NCBI GenBank assembly: GCA_964247385.1
Contig: CAXTUB010000001.1
Coordinates: forward strand, 1 to 64,000
Length of the DNA stretch: 64,000 bases
Source: TMP-86 sp964247385
GTDB lineage: Bacteria; Pseudomonadota; Gammaproteobacteria; Steroidobacterales; Steroidobacteraceae
Reading direction: 5' to 3'
The notes below the pieces were generated by a model. That model was not told the DNA's origin and did not search any database. It worked only from the letters and a program-made list of their open reading frames with translations. Shown piece after piece: positions 51,169 to 59,274 of this stretch (its first letter is position 1; the number at the start of each line of letters is the position of its first letter). The translations under genes and the position numbers were made by a program.

Positions 51169-52478
51169 GTCAGCACTGCGCCGGAATGCCGCAGCCGGCG
51201 GCGCACCGCCGCGGCATGTCCGTCCAACCCTTCCATGGCCGCAAGCGTGCACGTGGTGTCGCCCAGAGCGCGCAGACCCGCCTCGCTCAGCTCCTGCACC
51301 GACATCCGTCGCTGAAAGTCTTGCAACGACAAGGCGCTGTGCGCACGCGCATGGCCCGCGGTCGGTAGAGTGTGATTAGTGCCGCTGCAATAATCGCCAA
51401 CGGATTCCGGCGTCCAGGGACCCAGAAACACGGAGCCTGCGCACCGCACTTGCTCGAGCCATCGGCGCGGCGTGCGCACTTGAAGAATCAAATGCTCGGG
51501 CGCGTAGCGGTTAGCCACCTCGAGCGCTTCCTCGATGGATGCCGCGACGATGATGCGCAGATGCTCGAGCGCGCGAGACAAGATGGCGCTGCGCGACAGG
51601 CCAGCGCGCTGCGCCTGAATTTCCATCTCGACCGCCGCAGCCAAAGCGCCAGAATCGGTGACGAGAAGCGCTTGCGCATCGATGCTGTGCTCGGACTGCG
51701 CCAGCAAATCGGCCGCGACCCATTCCGCCCTCGCTTGCGCATCTGCGATCACCATGACCTCGGAAGGCCCTGCGGGCAAGTCGAGAGCGGCGCCTTCCGG
51801 ATCCACCGCCACGTGCAATTTCGCGGCAGTGACCCACGCATTGCCTGGGCCGAATACCTTGTCACATTTCGGGACGCTCTCGGTGCCGTACGCCATTGCC
51901 GCGATGGCCTGCGCACCGCCGAGCTTGAAAATGCGCTGTACACCCGCGAGCTTTGCCGCGACCAGCACCGCTGGGTTGACGGACCCATTGCTCGAGGGCG
52001 GCGTGCACAAAATGCGCACTGGGCATCCGGCGATCGAAGCCGGCACGCCGAGCATGACGGCGGTGGAGGGCAGAGGTGCGGAGCCTGCCGGTACGTACAG
52101 CCCCACGCGGCCAATGGGCAGGATGCGCTGCTCGCAGACCACACCGGGCTCGATTTCGACTCGCACCGTCGCAGACCGCTGCGCACGGTGAAAGCTCGAT
52201 ACGTTGCGAATCGCCACCGTGATGGCCTGGCGCTGCCCGCCGTCGAGCGCGTGCTCCGCGCGGGCGAACTCTTCGGGCGTGACCTCGAACGATTCAAGCT
52301 CGACTCCGTCGAACGTCCGCGTGAAATCTCGCAAGGCTGCATCGCCGTGCTCTTTCACTCTCGCCACGATGTCGCGGACTTCACTCGCAATCGTCGCGGC
52401 AGCCGCAGACCACGGGCGCTCGAGCGCCGCGGTTCGCGACCGCTCGTCGAGATGGGCCCACGTGATGAGCTGCGTCAT
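51165..52478 (-). CDS. hisD: Histidinol dehydrogenase
   Basis: A 437-residue zinc enzyme for the last two steps to histidine. Motifs: ILPIGRVGLYVPAGSAPLPS, KLAGVQRIFKLGGAQAIAAM, VFGPGNAWVTAAKLHVA, DLPAGPSEVMVIADAQARAE, LLAQSEHSIDAQALLVT, APEHLILQV and GSVFLGPWTPESVGDYCSGT with NHTLPT. It overlaps hisG and hisC by 4 bases each. Confidence 0.96.
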   Translation of the reverse strand: MTQLITWAHLDERSRTAALERPWSAAAATIASEVRDIVARVKEHGDAALRDFTRTFDGVELESFEVTPEEFARAEHALDGGQRQAITVAIRNVSSFHRAQRSATVRVEIEPGVVCEQRILPIGRVGLYVPAGSAPLPSTAVMLGVPASIAGCPVRILCTPPSSNGSVNPAVLVAAKLAGVQRIFKLGGAQAIAAMAYGTESVPKCDKVFGPGNAWVTAAKLHVAVDPEGAALDLPAGPSEVMVIADAQARAEWVAADLLAQSEHSIDAQALLVTDSGALAAAVEMEIQAQRAGLSRSAILSRALEHLRIIVAASIEEALEVANRYAPEHLILQVRTPRRWLEQVRCAGSVFLGPWTPESVGDYCSGTNHTLPTAGHARAHSALSLQDFQRRMSVQELSEAGLRALGDTTCTLAAMEGLDGHAAAVRRRLRHSGAVLT

Positions 52479-53395
52479 GCGAGCATTTTCTCGACCGGCA
52501 ACACCAGCACCGAGCTTGCACCGGCGGCTTTGAGGGATTCGAGGGTCTCCCAGAAAACGTTTTCACGGCACACGGCGTGCACCGCCACGCGATCCCCGCG
52601 CCCCTCGAGTGGAATGATGGTGGGCGATTCGCTCCCCGGAAGCAGTTGCGTGATTTCCTTCAACGCCGCGCGCGGAGCATGCAGCATGATGTACTTGCTG
52701 CCCTTCACTTGCTCCACGCCTTCGATGCGCAGCACCAAACGCCGCACCCACTCTTGCTTCTCGGCAGAGATGGTCAGCGGGGTGCGCACCAAAATGGCTT
52801 GGCTCTCCAGCACCGTCTCCACTTCGCGCAAATGATTGGCAGCGAGGGTCGAGCCGGTGGAGATCAAGTCGCACACCGCATCAGCGCGGCCCAAGCGCGG
52901 AGCGATCTCCACCGAGCCTGATAGCACGACGACTTCAGCGCTCACCCCGCGCTCGCTCAGAAAGCGATTGAGTATGTGAGGATAGGTGGTGGCAATGCGC
53001 AAGCCCGCCAGACTGGACGCGGAGCGATAACCGAAATCATCCGGTACGGCGAGCCCCAAACGGCAGTGCCCGAAATCCAGCGACTTGATGTGCTCGAATC
53101 GCGGCTCGGTGCCGCGCGCCAGGAAAGCGAGCCGCTTCTCCTCCAATACGTTCAGGCCGACGATGCCGAGCTCGCACACATCTTGCTGCACGAGATCCGG
53201 TATGTCGTCATCCCGCACGAAGAGAAGATCGAGCGGCATGTTCTCTCCGTAGCACATGAGCTGGTCTTTGCCGCGGCTATAGCGCAGCCCGCACGAGGAC
53301 AACAGCTCGAGAGAATGCTCGGTGAGACGGCCGCTCTTTTGCACCGCGACCTTGATGCGTTCCGCCGCGTTGGGGCGCTCCGGCCTGCCGCGCAT
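52475..53395 (-). CDS. hisG: ATP phosphoribosyltransferase (long HisG form)
   Basis: A 306-residue first enzyme of histidine synthesis. Motifs: IKVAVQKSGRLTEHSLELLS, LDLLFVRDDDIPDLVQQDVC, ELGIVGLNVLEE, RIATTYPHILNRFLSERG, GSVEIAPRLGRADAVCDLIS and DLISTGSTLAANHL. The C-terminal ~80 residues (YIMLHAPRAALKEITQLLPG, VAVHAVCRENVFWETLESLK) form the histidine-binding regulatory domain, so no HisZ is needed. The ATG overlaps the stop of the regulator gene (TGATG). Confidence 0.95.
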   Translation of the reverse strand: MRGRPERPNAAERIKVAVQKSGRLTEHSLELLSSCGLRYSRGKDQLMCYGENMPLDLLFVRDDDIPDLVQQDVCELGIVGLNVLEEKRLAFLARGTEPRFEHIKSLDFGHCRLGLAVPDDFGYRSASSLAGLRIATTYPHILNRFLSERGVSAEVVVLSGSVEIAPRLGRADAVCDLISTGSTLAANHLREVETVLESQAILVRTPLTISAEKQEWVRRLVLRIEGVEQVKGSKYIMLHAPRAALKEITQLLPGSESPTIIPLEGRGDRVAVHAVCRENVFWETLESLKAAGASSVLVLPVEKMLA

Positions 53396-53715
53396 CACGC
53401 CGAGCGCCTGCCCACCGCAAGCCGCTGGCAGGCGATGGCGTAACCGCCGCTTCCCGCGGTCAAACAGCGCGCCACGCGCCCGATGGTCGTCACGCTCACT
53501 CCGGTCAAGCGCTGGATTTCGCGGTAAGGCAAACCTCGCTCGAGCATCTCCACCACGGCCCAGCGGTCGGCCATGGCCTGTAGCTCCGCCGGCGTGCATA
53601 AATCCCGGAAGAAGCTGCGGCATTCCTCGACGCTGCGAAGCTGCAGCACGGCGCCGTAAAGGGCCCGCTCATGGAGCTGTTCCTGCCGGGCCGTGACTGT
53701 GCGATGGGATTTCAT
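53395..53715 (-). CDS. hisR: TrpR/YerC-family regulator, likely his operon repressor
   Basis: A 106-residue TrpR-related helix-turn-helix protein. Family blocks: ALYGAVLQLRSVEECRSFFR, DLCTPAELQAMADRWAVVEM, LERGLPYREIQRLTGVSVTT, IGRVARCLTAGSGGY. The motif REIQRLTGVSVTTIGRVAR is the DNA-reading helix-turn-helix. It heads the his operon, is coupled to hisG (TGATG), and its own promoter carries the palindrome at 53728-53743. That strongly suggests autoregulated, histidine-responsive repression of the his genes. The symbol hisR follows the predicted Xanthomonadales regulon and is an inference. Confidence 0.82.
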   Translation of the reverse strand: MKSHRTVTARQEQLHERALYGAVLQLRSVEECRSFFRDLCTPAELQAMADRWAVVEMLERGLPYREIQRLTGVSVTTIGRVARCLTAGSGGYAIACQRLAVGRRSA

Positions 53716-53727
53716 AATGTAATAGTG

Positions 53728-53763
53728 CGCTAATACATTAGCGTGTTCTGCCGGCCGGGGCAA
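53728..53763 (-). promoter_or_regulatory. his operon promoter with overlapping palindromic operator
   Basis: Read on the minus strand: -35 TTGCCC (53758-53763), a 17-base spacer, and -10 TAATGT (53735-53740). The -10 lies inside a perfect inverted repeat CGCTAAT-GT-ATTAGCG (53728-53743), and a second, imperfect repeat ATTAGCGCACTATT overlaps its downstream arm. A repressor bound there would block RNA polymerase directly. The predicted binder is the TrpR-like regulator encoded 13 bases downstream. Confidence 0.65.
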
Positions 53764-53817
53764 GCCTTGCGCGCGTTTTCTTGACTCGCACGGTCGGCAT
53801 ACCTAAACTGGCGGCGC

Positions 53818-53928
53818 CATCTAGACCGGCTGAGGGAAAGGCCCTTCGAAGCCGGGGCAACCGCCGCGCACGTCAAGTGCCCGGCATGGTGCCAACTCCT
53901 GCGGCGGCTCCGAGCCGGCCGATAGATG
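53818..53928 (+). promoter_or_regulatory. SAM-I riboswitch upstream of metX-metB
   Basis: The core matches the SAM-I (S-box) family in order: CTGAGGGAAAGGCCC, then TTCGAAGCC, GGGGCAACC, and ATGGTGCCAACTCCTGC. The flanks ATCTAGACCGGC (from 53819) and GCCGGCCGATAGAT (to 53927) pair as the P1 stem with a small internal bulge. It is expected to turn metX-metB off when SAM is high. The 94 bases between P1 and the metX ATG hold the expression platform; a GC-rich imperfect stem around 53955-53996 may be its off-state. Confidence 0.88.
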
Positions 53929-54022
53929 GTTGAGCTCGCGCCGTTCCAGGCGCCGGCGCAGTTACTCGCACAGCGAGCACGCGGGAGTTGCGCGCCTGCG
54001 GCACTACATACAGGAAGATGTC

Positions 54023-55024
54023 ATGACTCAGTTGGCGGGCAAGGCGATGCCGCGCGAGGTTTGCGCTCGGGAAGGCGTCGCGAATGGCGGACGGCATTTC
54101 GATTTGCAGCACGGCGGCTCGATCGAGAAGGTGAGGGTGGCTTACCGCTTGATCGGGCCCGAGGGCGCGCCGCTCATTGCAGCGCTCGGCGGAATTTCCG
54201 CGGGCCGCTGCGTCGCTGCCGAAGACGCGGGCTGGTGGAGCGAGCTGGTCGGTGCGGGCCGGGGCATCGACCTGGAGCGCTATCGCGTGCTCGGCATGGA
54301 CTTCATCGGCGGGAGCGGCCACAGCTCGCCCATCCCGCCAGGCGCGAGCGTCAGCTCGCTCGACCAGGCGCGGGCGCTTGCGGTCGTTCTCGACTCGCTG
54401 GCGGAGACATCGCTGCACGGCATCGCCGGCGCATCTTACGGCGGAATGATTGCGCTGGCCTTCGCCCAACTTTTTCCGGAGCGGGTCGAGCGCATCGCCG
54501 TGTGCAGCGCTGCGCATCGCGCCCACCCGCAGGCGACGGCCTGGCGCAGCATCCAACGCGCCGTGGTGAGGGAGAGTATCGAGCGCGGCGCCGGTGCGCA
54601 GGGATTGAAGCTCGCGCGCGCGCTTGCCATGGTCACTTACCGCAGCGCCGCCGAATTTGACCAACGTTTCGATTCACCGCCTGCGTTCAAGCGCGGCCGC
54701 TTCGAGTTTCCTGTCGAGGAATATTTGTTCTCCCGCGGCGACGCCTACGTGAAGGTTCACCGTCCGGAAACCTTCGTGAGCTTGAGTGAGTCCATCGATT
54801 TGCACCGCGTCGACCCTGCGCGCATTACCGTTCCCACGAGCTTGATCGCAATCGAACAGGATCAAATCGTGCCGCTCGCGGATATGCGCGCGCTTCACGC
54901 GCAGCTCCGCGGGCCGCGTGAGCTCTTCGTGGTGAGCTCGATTTACGGCCATGACGCTTTTTTGAAGGACGGCGGGCAATTGAATCCGCTGCTCGATGAG
55001 ATTTTTTCGAAAGGACGAACATGA
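54023..55024 (+). CDS. metX: MetX-family homoserine O-acyltransferase (probably succinyltransferase)
   Basis: A 333-residue alpha/beta-hydrolase that activates homoserine for methionine synthesis. Motifs: VRVAYRLIGPEGAPLIAALG, GGISAGRCVAAEDAGWWSEL, YRVLGMDFIGGSGHSS, the nucleophile Ser in GIAGASYGGMIALAFA, the Asp in IAIEQDQIVPLADM, and the His in SIYGHDAFLKDGGQLNPLLD. The short form and the GGISA element resemble xanthomonad MetX proteins reported as succinyl-dependent; acetyl or serine specificity cannot be excluded. ATG 54023 follows AGGAAG. It overlaps metB by 4 bases. Confidence 0.87.
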   Translation: MTQLAGKAMPREVCAREGVANGGRHFDLQHGGSIEKVRVAYRLIGPEGAPLIAALGGISAGRCVAAEDAGWWSELVGAGRGIDLERYRVLGMDFIGGSGHSSPIPPGASVSSLDQARALAVVLDSLAETSLHGIAGASYGGMIALAFAQLFPERVERIAVCSAAHRAHPQATAWRSIQRAVVRESIERGAGAQGLKLARALAMVTYRSAAEFDQRFDSPPAFKRGRFEFPVEEYLFSRGDAYVKVHRPETFVSLSESIDLHRVDPARITVPTSLIAIEQDQIVPLADMRALHAQLRGPRELFVVSSIYGHDAFLKDGGQLNPLLDEIFSKGRT

Positions 55025-56187
55025 ACAGCTCCGAGCTCGGTGAGGCAACACGCGCGGTCCGCTCAAGTCTCGAATCGGACGCGCAGTTCGGCGCTGTGGT
55101 GCCGCCAATTTATTTATCGAGCAACTTCGCATTCGACGGATACCGCCGTCCGCGAAGCCAGTACGATTACACGCGTTCGGGCAATCCCACGCGCGACGCG
55201 CTGGGCCGCGCGCTCGCCGACCTCGAGGAAGGCGCCGGCGCAGTCATCACCGCAACGGGACTCGCCGCGGTGACTCTCATGCTCGGCATGCTTCCGGCGA
55301 ATGCGCGGGTGCTCGCGCCGCATGACTGCTACGGCGGTACGTTTCGCTTGCTGTCTGCATTTGGCAAGCAAGGCAAGTTGAACGTGGAGTTCGTCGATCA
55401 GAGCGATGCGGCGGCGGTACAGAGCTCGCTCGCGCGGCGCCCGGATTTAGTGTGGATCGAAACGCCGTCGAACCCGCTGCTGCGCATTGTCGACATCGAG
55501 TCTTTGGCGAGTGCCGCGCATGCGGCGGGCGCCCTCGTGCTGGCGGACAATACCTTCTTGTCGCCCATCTGGCAGAAGCCGCTGAAGCTCGGTGCGGATT
55601 TCGTGCTGCATTCGACTACGAAGTACTTGAATGGGCATAGCGATGTCGTGGGCGGCGCGTTGATCAGCGCTTCCAGCGAGCGCGCGAGCGAGATGGTCTG
55701 GTGGGCCAATGCATTGGGAGTAACGGGCGCGCCGTTCGATAGCTTCATGACGCTGCGCGGAGTGCGCACTTTGCATGCGCGCATGCGCGCGCACGAGGAA
55801 AACGCCCAAGCCGTGGCCGAGCTGCTCACGTCCCACGACGCCGTCTCGCAGGTGCATTACCCCGGCCTTGCTTCGCATCCGGGCCACGCGCTCGCTCGGC
55901 GGCAGCAGCGCGGCTTTGGCGCAATGATGAGCTTCGAGTTGCGCGGCGCAGAGCCGGCGGTCGAGCGCTTCTTGAGCGAGATCGAGTGCTTTACGCTCGC
56001 CGAATCCCTGGGCGGCGTGGAGAGCTTGGTCGCGCATCCAGCCACCATGACTCACGCCGCCATGTCCGCTGCCGACCAAGAGCGCGCCGGTATTCGCCCA
56101 GGACTCTTACGCCTGTCGGTCGGAATCGAGGATTCGCGTGATCTTACCGACGCGCTGCGCCGGGCGCTCGATTCGGTGCGAGACTGA
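55021..56187 (+). CDS. metB: Cystathionine gamma-synthase
   Basis: A 388-residue Cys/Met-metabolism PLP enzyme that joins acyl-homoserine with cysteine. Motifs: VVPPIYLSSNFAFDGY, YDYTRSGNPTRDALGRALAD, VLAPHDCYGGTFRLLSAFGK, VWIETPSNPLLRIVDI, VLADNTFLSPIWQKPLKLGA, the PLP Lys in LHSTTKYLNGHSDVVGGAL, and ESLVAHPATMTHAAM. O-acetylhomoserine sulfhydrylase is the main alternative. The 3' end overlaps the convergent leuB by 44 bases. Confidence 0.92.
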   Translation: MNSSELGEATRAVRSSLESDAQFGAVVPPIYLSSNFAFDGYRRPRSQYDYTRSGNPTRDALGRALADLEEGAGAVITATGLAAVTLMLGMLPANARVLAPHDCYGGTFRLLSAFGKQGKLNVEFVDQSDAAAVQSSLARRPDLVWIETPSNPLLRIVDIESLASAAHAAGALVLADNTFLSPIWQKPLKLGADFVLHSTTKYLNGHSDVVGGALISASSERASEMVWWANALGVTGAPFDSFMTLRGVRTLHARMRAHEENAQAVAELLTSHDAVSQVHYPGLASHPGHALARRQQRGFGAMMSFELRGAEPAVERFLSEIECFTLAESLGGVESLVAHPATMTHAAMSAADQERAGIRPGLLRLSVGIEDSRDLTDALRRALDSVRD

Positions 56188-57241
56188 GCGCGGCGATCAC
56201 CGCGTCGGCCGCCTCGCGCGTCGTGCAACCGGCGCCCCCTGCAGCGATGTCGGCGGTGCGAAAGCCGCCTGCGATGGCTTGCTGTACGGCTTGCTCGACG
56301 GCTCGAGCTTCGGTCTCGAGTCGCAGCGAGTGACGCAGGAGCAATGCCGCGCTCAAGATCGTGCCGTAAGGATTTGCGATGCCTCGTCCCGCGATATCCG
56401 GCGCAGAGCCGTGAATAGGCTCATACAGCCCGGTGCTGCCGTCCTCGCCAATCGATGCCGACGGCAGCAAACCCAAGGAGCCTGCGAGCACGGCGGCTTC
56501 GTCCGTCAGGATGTCGCCGAACATATTTTCAGTGACGATGACGTCGAAGTCTCGCGGCGTCTTGATCAGGTGCATTGCCGCCGAGTCGACGAGCATGTGG
56601 CGGACTTCGACTTCAGGAAATTCAACGGGCATCAAGCGCTCGACCACCGAGCGCCACAAGCGCGAGGTCTCGAGCACGTTGGACTTGTCGATGGAAGTCA
56701 ACTGCCGCCGCCGGCTGCGCGCCAAGCCCGCAGCCAAACGCACGACGCGCTCGATTTCGGTCACGCTGTAGCGGCATACGTCGGTGGCATCGTTCGCAGT
56801 GCGCTCCTTGTGGCCGAAATAAATGCCTCCGGTCAGCTCGCGCACGACCATCAAATCGACGCCGCGAACGACTTCCGGCCGCAGCGGCGAAGTCGCGAGC
56901 AAATCGGCATGCGCACTCACGGGCCGTAAATTCGCGAACAACCCGAGTGTCTGGCGCAATTCGAGCAAGCCGCGTTCTGGGCGCAATAGCTGCTCCGTGC
57001 TCGACCACTGAGGTCCGCCCACTGCGCCAAGCAAAATGGCATTCGCTTTCCGACACAGCGCCAGTGTGTCGGCCGGCAGGGGCGCACCGAGCGCATCGAT
57101 GGCGCAGCCGCCGATGAGCGCATGGCTGAAGCTGAAACGATGCGCGAATTGCGCGGCCACGCCTTTAAGCACGCGCACGGCCTCGCTCACCACCTCGGGG
57201 CCGATGCCATCACCGGCCAAGACCGCGATGTGCGCGTGCAA
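56144..57241 (-). CDS. leuB: 3-isopropylmalate dehydrogenase
   Basis: A 365-residue NAD enzyme for the third leucine step. Motifs: IAVLAGDGIGPEVVSEAVRV, ILLGAVGGPQWSS, LRPERGLLELRQTLGLFANL, RELTGGIYFG, DKSNVLETSRLWRSVV, MLVDSAAMHLIKTPRDFDVI, TENMFGDILTDEAAVLAGSL, and YEPIHGSAPDIAGRGIANPY. The C-terminal tail (ALSLAPNRAPGAARR) is encoded antisense to the end of metB. It is the last gene of ilvC-leuC-leuD-leuB. Confidence 0.95.
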   Translation of the reverse strand: MHAHIAVLAGDGIGPEVVSEAVRVLKGVAAQFAHRFSFSHALIGGCAIDALGAPLPADTLALCRKANAILLGAVGGPQWSSTEQLLRPERGLLELRQTLGLFANLRPVSAHADLLATSPLRPEVVRGVDLMVVRELTGGIYFGHKERTANDATDVCRYSVTEIERVVRLAAGLARSRRRQLTSIDKSNVLETSRLWRSVVERLMPVEFPEVEVRHMLVDSAAMHLIKTPRDFDVIVTENMFGDILTDEAAVLAGSLGLLPSASIGEDGSTGLYEPIHGSAPDIAGRGIANPYGTILSAALLLRHSLRLETEARAVEQAVQQAIAGGFRTADIAAGGAGCTTREAADAVIAALSLAPNRAPGAARR

Positions 57242-57250
57242 GACTGCCCT

Positions 57251-57841
57251 CTAATGCGCCGCTGCGCGGCCGGTCGCGGACTCGAATTTCTCGATGGCGG
57301 GCAACTGATCCAACAAGAAGCCGAGCTCATCAATTCCGTGCATCAAACAATGCCGCGCGAAGGCATCGATGCCGAAGCCGGCTTGCGAGCCGTCCGACGC
57401 CGACAACGTGCAAGTGGCCAAGTCGATCGAAATGTACATTCCAGGCTGCGCTAACAAACGCGCGTGGGCTGCCTTGTCGATCACCACCGGCAGCAAGCCA
57501 TTCTTCAACGAGTTATTGCGAAAAATGTCGGCGATCTCGGAGGACACCACGGCGCGAAAGCCAAAATCCAGCAATGCCCATGGCGCATGCTCGCGCGATG
57601 AGCCGCAGCCGAAGTTTTTTCCAGCCACGAGGATCTCGCAGCCCTTCGCTGCAGCCTGATTCAATTCGAAGTCCGGATTTTCACTACCATCTTTCAGATA
57701 GCGCCAATCAGCGAATAAATTCGCGCCCAAGCCCTCTCGAGTGGTGCGTGTGAGAAACCGGGCCGGAATGATTTGGTCGGTGTCGATATCCGTTTGGGCC
57801 AACACCACGCTGCGCGATTCGATGCGGGAGATCGGCTGCAT
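57251..57841 (-). CDS. leuD: 3-isopropylmalate dehydratase small subunit
   Basis: A 196-residue swivel domain that pairs with LeuC. Motifs: AQTDIDTDQIIPARFLTRTT, AGKNFGCGSSREHAPWALLD and VVSSEIADIFRNNSLKNGLL. ATG 57841 lies 2 bases after the leuC stop; a longer frame from 58045 lies inside leuC. Confidence 0.95.
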   Translation of the reverse strand: MQPISRIESRSVVLAQTDIDTDQIIPARFLTRTTREGLGANLFADWRYLKDGSENPDFELNQAAAKGCEILVAGKNFGCGSSREHAPWALLDFGFRAVVSSEIADIFRNNSLKNGLLPVVIDKAAHARLLAQPGMYISIDLATCTLSASDGSQAGFGIDAFARHCLMHGIDELGFLLDQLPAIEKFESATGRAAAH

Positions 57842-57843
57842 GT

Positions 57844-59244
57844 CTATGACTCCAGCTCGCGCGCATCGGCAATGCGACCGGCGACCGCGCTGGCGGCGGC
57901 TGTCACCGGGCTCGCAAGCAGCGTGCGCGCTCCGACGCCTTGCCGGCCCTCGAAATTGCGATTGCTCGTGCTCACGGAGTACCGGCCTGCGCCGACCAGA
58001 TCGCCGTTCATGCCGAGACACATCGAGCAGCCCGATTCGCGCCATTCGGCGCCCGCGGCGCGAAAAATATCCGCAAGGCCCTCGGCTTCTGCTTCGCGCT
58101 TGATGCGTTGCGAGCCCGGGACGATGAGCAACTGAACGCCTTTCGCCACCTTACGGCCGCGCAACACCTGGGCCGCGGCCCGCAGGTCTTCGAGACGCGC
58201 ATTCGTGCAGCTGCCGATGAACACGACATCGACCGGCTTGCCCAGCATGCGATCGCCGGCCTGAAAATCCATGTATTGCATGGCCTTGTCGAACACCGCA
58301 TCGCCTCGCATCTCCGGAATGCTTCCGGAGATGGGCACCACCATGCCGGGATTCGTGCCGTACGTGATCATGGGCTCGAGCGCCGCCGCATCGAGCGCGG
58401 CAGCCGAATCGAAGTGCGCTCCGGGGTCGCTCGACAGGCCGCGCCAGCGCTCGATGGCCGCCTCCCACGCATCGCCGCGCGGCGCGCGCTCGCGACCTTC
58501 GAGATAGTCGAATGTCGTTTGGTCCGGCGCGATCATGCCGGCACGCGCGCCCGCCTCGATGGACATATTGCAAACCGTCATGCGCTCTTCCATGGACAAC
58601 GCGGAGATGGCGGAGCCGCGGAATTCCAGTACGTGGCCGGTTCCGCCGGACACGCCGATCTTGCCGATCACGGCCAGTATCAAATCTTTGGCGCCGACGC
58701 CATGGGGAAGCTCGCCGGACACGTCGATGCAAAAAGTCTTGGGCTTGCGCTGCAATAGGCACTGCGTTGCCAAAACATGGCTCACTTCCGTGGTGCCGAT
58801 GCCGAAGGCCAACGCGCCAAGCGCGCCGTGCGTGCTGGTGTGGCTGTCTCCGCACACGATGGTCATGCCGGGCTGCGATGCGCCGAGCTCAGGTCCGATG
58901 ATGTGCACGATGCCGCGCCGCGCATCGCGCATACCGAACAACTCGATGCCGAACTCGTCGCAGTTTTTTTCCATGAGCCGCAGTTGTTTGGCGGCGGCAT
59001 CGAGCACCGCCGGCACCTGGCCAAACACTTGCTCGGTGCGCGTGGGCGTCGAGTGATCCATCGTCGCGAGAGTGCGGTCCGCGCGGCGCGGCATGAGCCC
59101 TCGCGCGCGGAGCACGTCGAATGCCTGCGGCGTCGTCACCTCGTGCGTCAGGTGCAGATCGATGTACAGCACCGCCGGCGTATCGGCGCTCTCTGCTGCG
59201 ACCTCGTGCGCGGCCCAAACTTTTTCGAATAGTGTGCTCGGCAT
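57844..59244 (-). CDS. leuC: 3-isopropylmalate dehydratase large subunit
   Basis: A 466-residue [4Fe-4S] aconitase-family enzyme. The cluster Cys are in VFIGSCTNARLEDL and in ESGCSMCLGMNGD. Other blocks: YIDLHLTHEVTTPQAFDVLR, IVCGDSHTSTHGALGALAFG, GTTEVSHVLATQCLLQRKPK and DQTTFDYLEGRERAP. It isomerises 2- to 3-isopropylmalate with LeuD. Confidence 0.96.
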   Translation of the reverse strand: MPSTLFEKVWAAHEVAAESADTPAVLYIDLHLTHEVTTPQAFDVLRARGLMPRRADRTLATMDHSTPTRTEQVFGQVPAVLDAAAKQLRLMEKNCDEFGIELFGMRDARRGIVHIIGPELGASQPGMTIVCGDSHTSTHGALGALAFGIGTTEVSHVLATQCLLQRKPKTFCIDVSGELPHGVGAKDLILAVIGKIGVSGGTGHVLEFRGSAISALSMEERMTVCNMSIEAGARAGMIAPDQTTFDYLEGRERAPRGDAWEAAIERWRGLSSDPGAHFDSAAALDAAALEPMITYGTNPGMVVPISGSIPEMRGDAVFDKAMQYMDFQAGDRMLGKPVDVVFIGSCTNARLEDLRAAAQVLRGRKVAKGVQLLIVPGSQRIKREAEAEGLADIFRAAGAEWRESGCSMCLGMNGDLVGAGRYSVSTSNRNFEGRQGVGARTLLASPVTAAASAVAGRIADARELES

Positions 59245-59274
59245 GTGCCAACGCCCCCGCCCGAGGGCGCGCTC

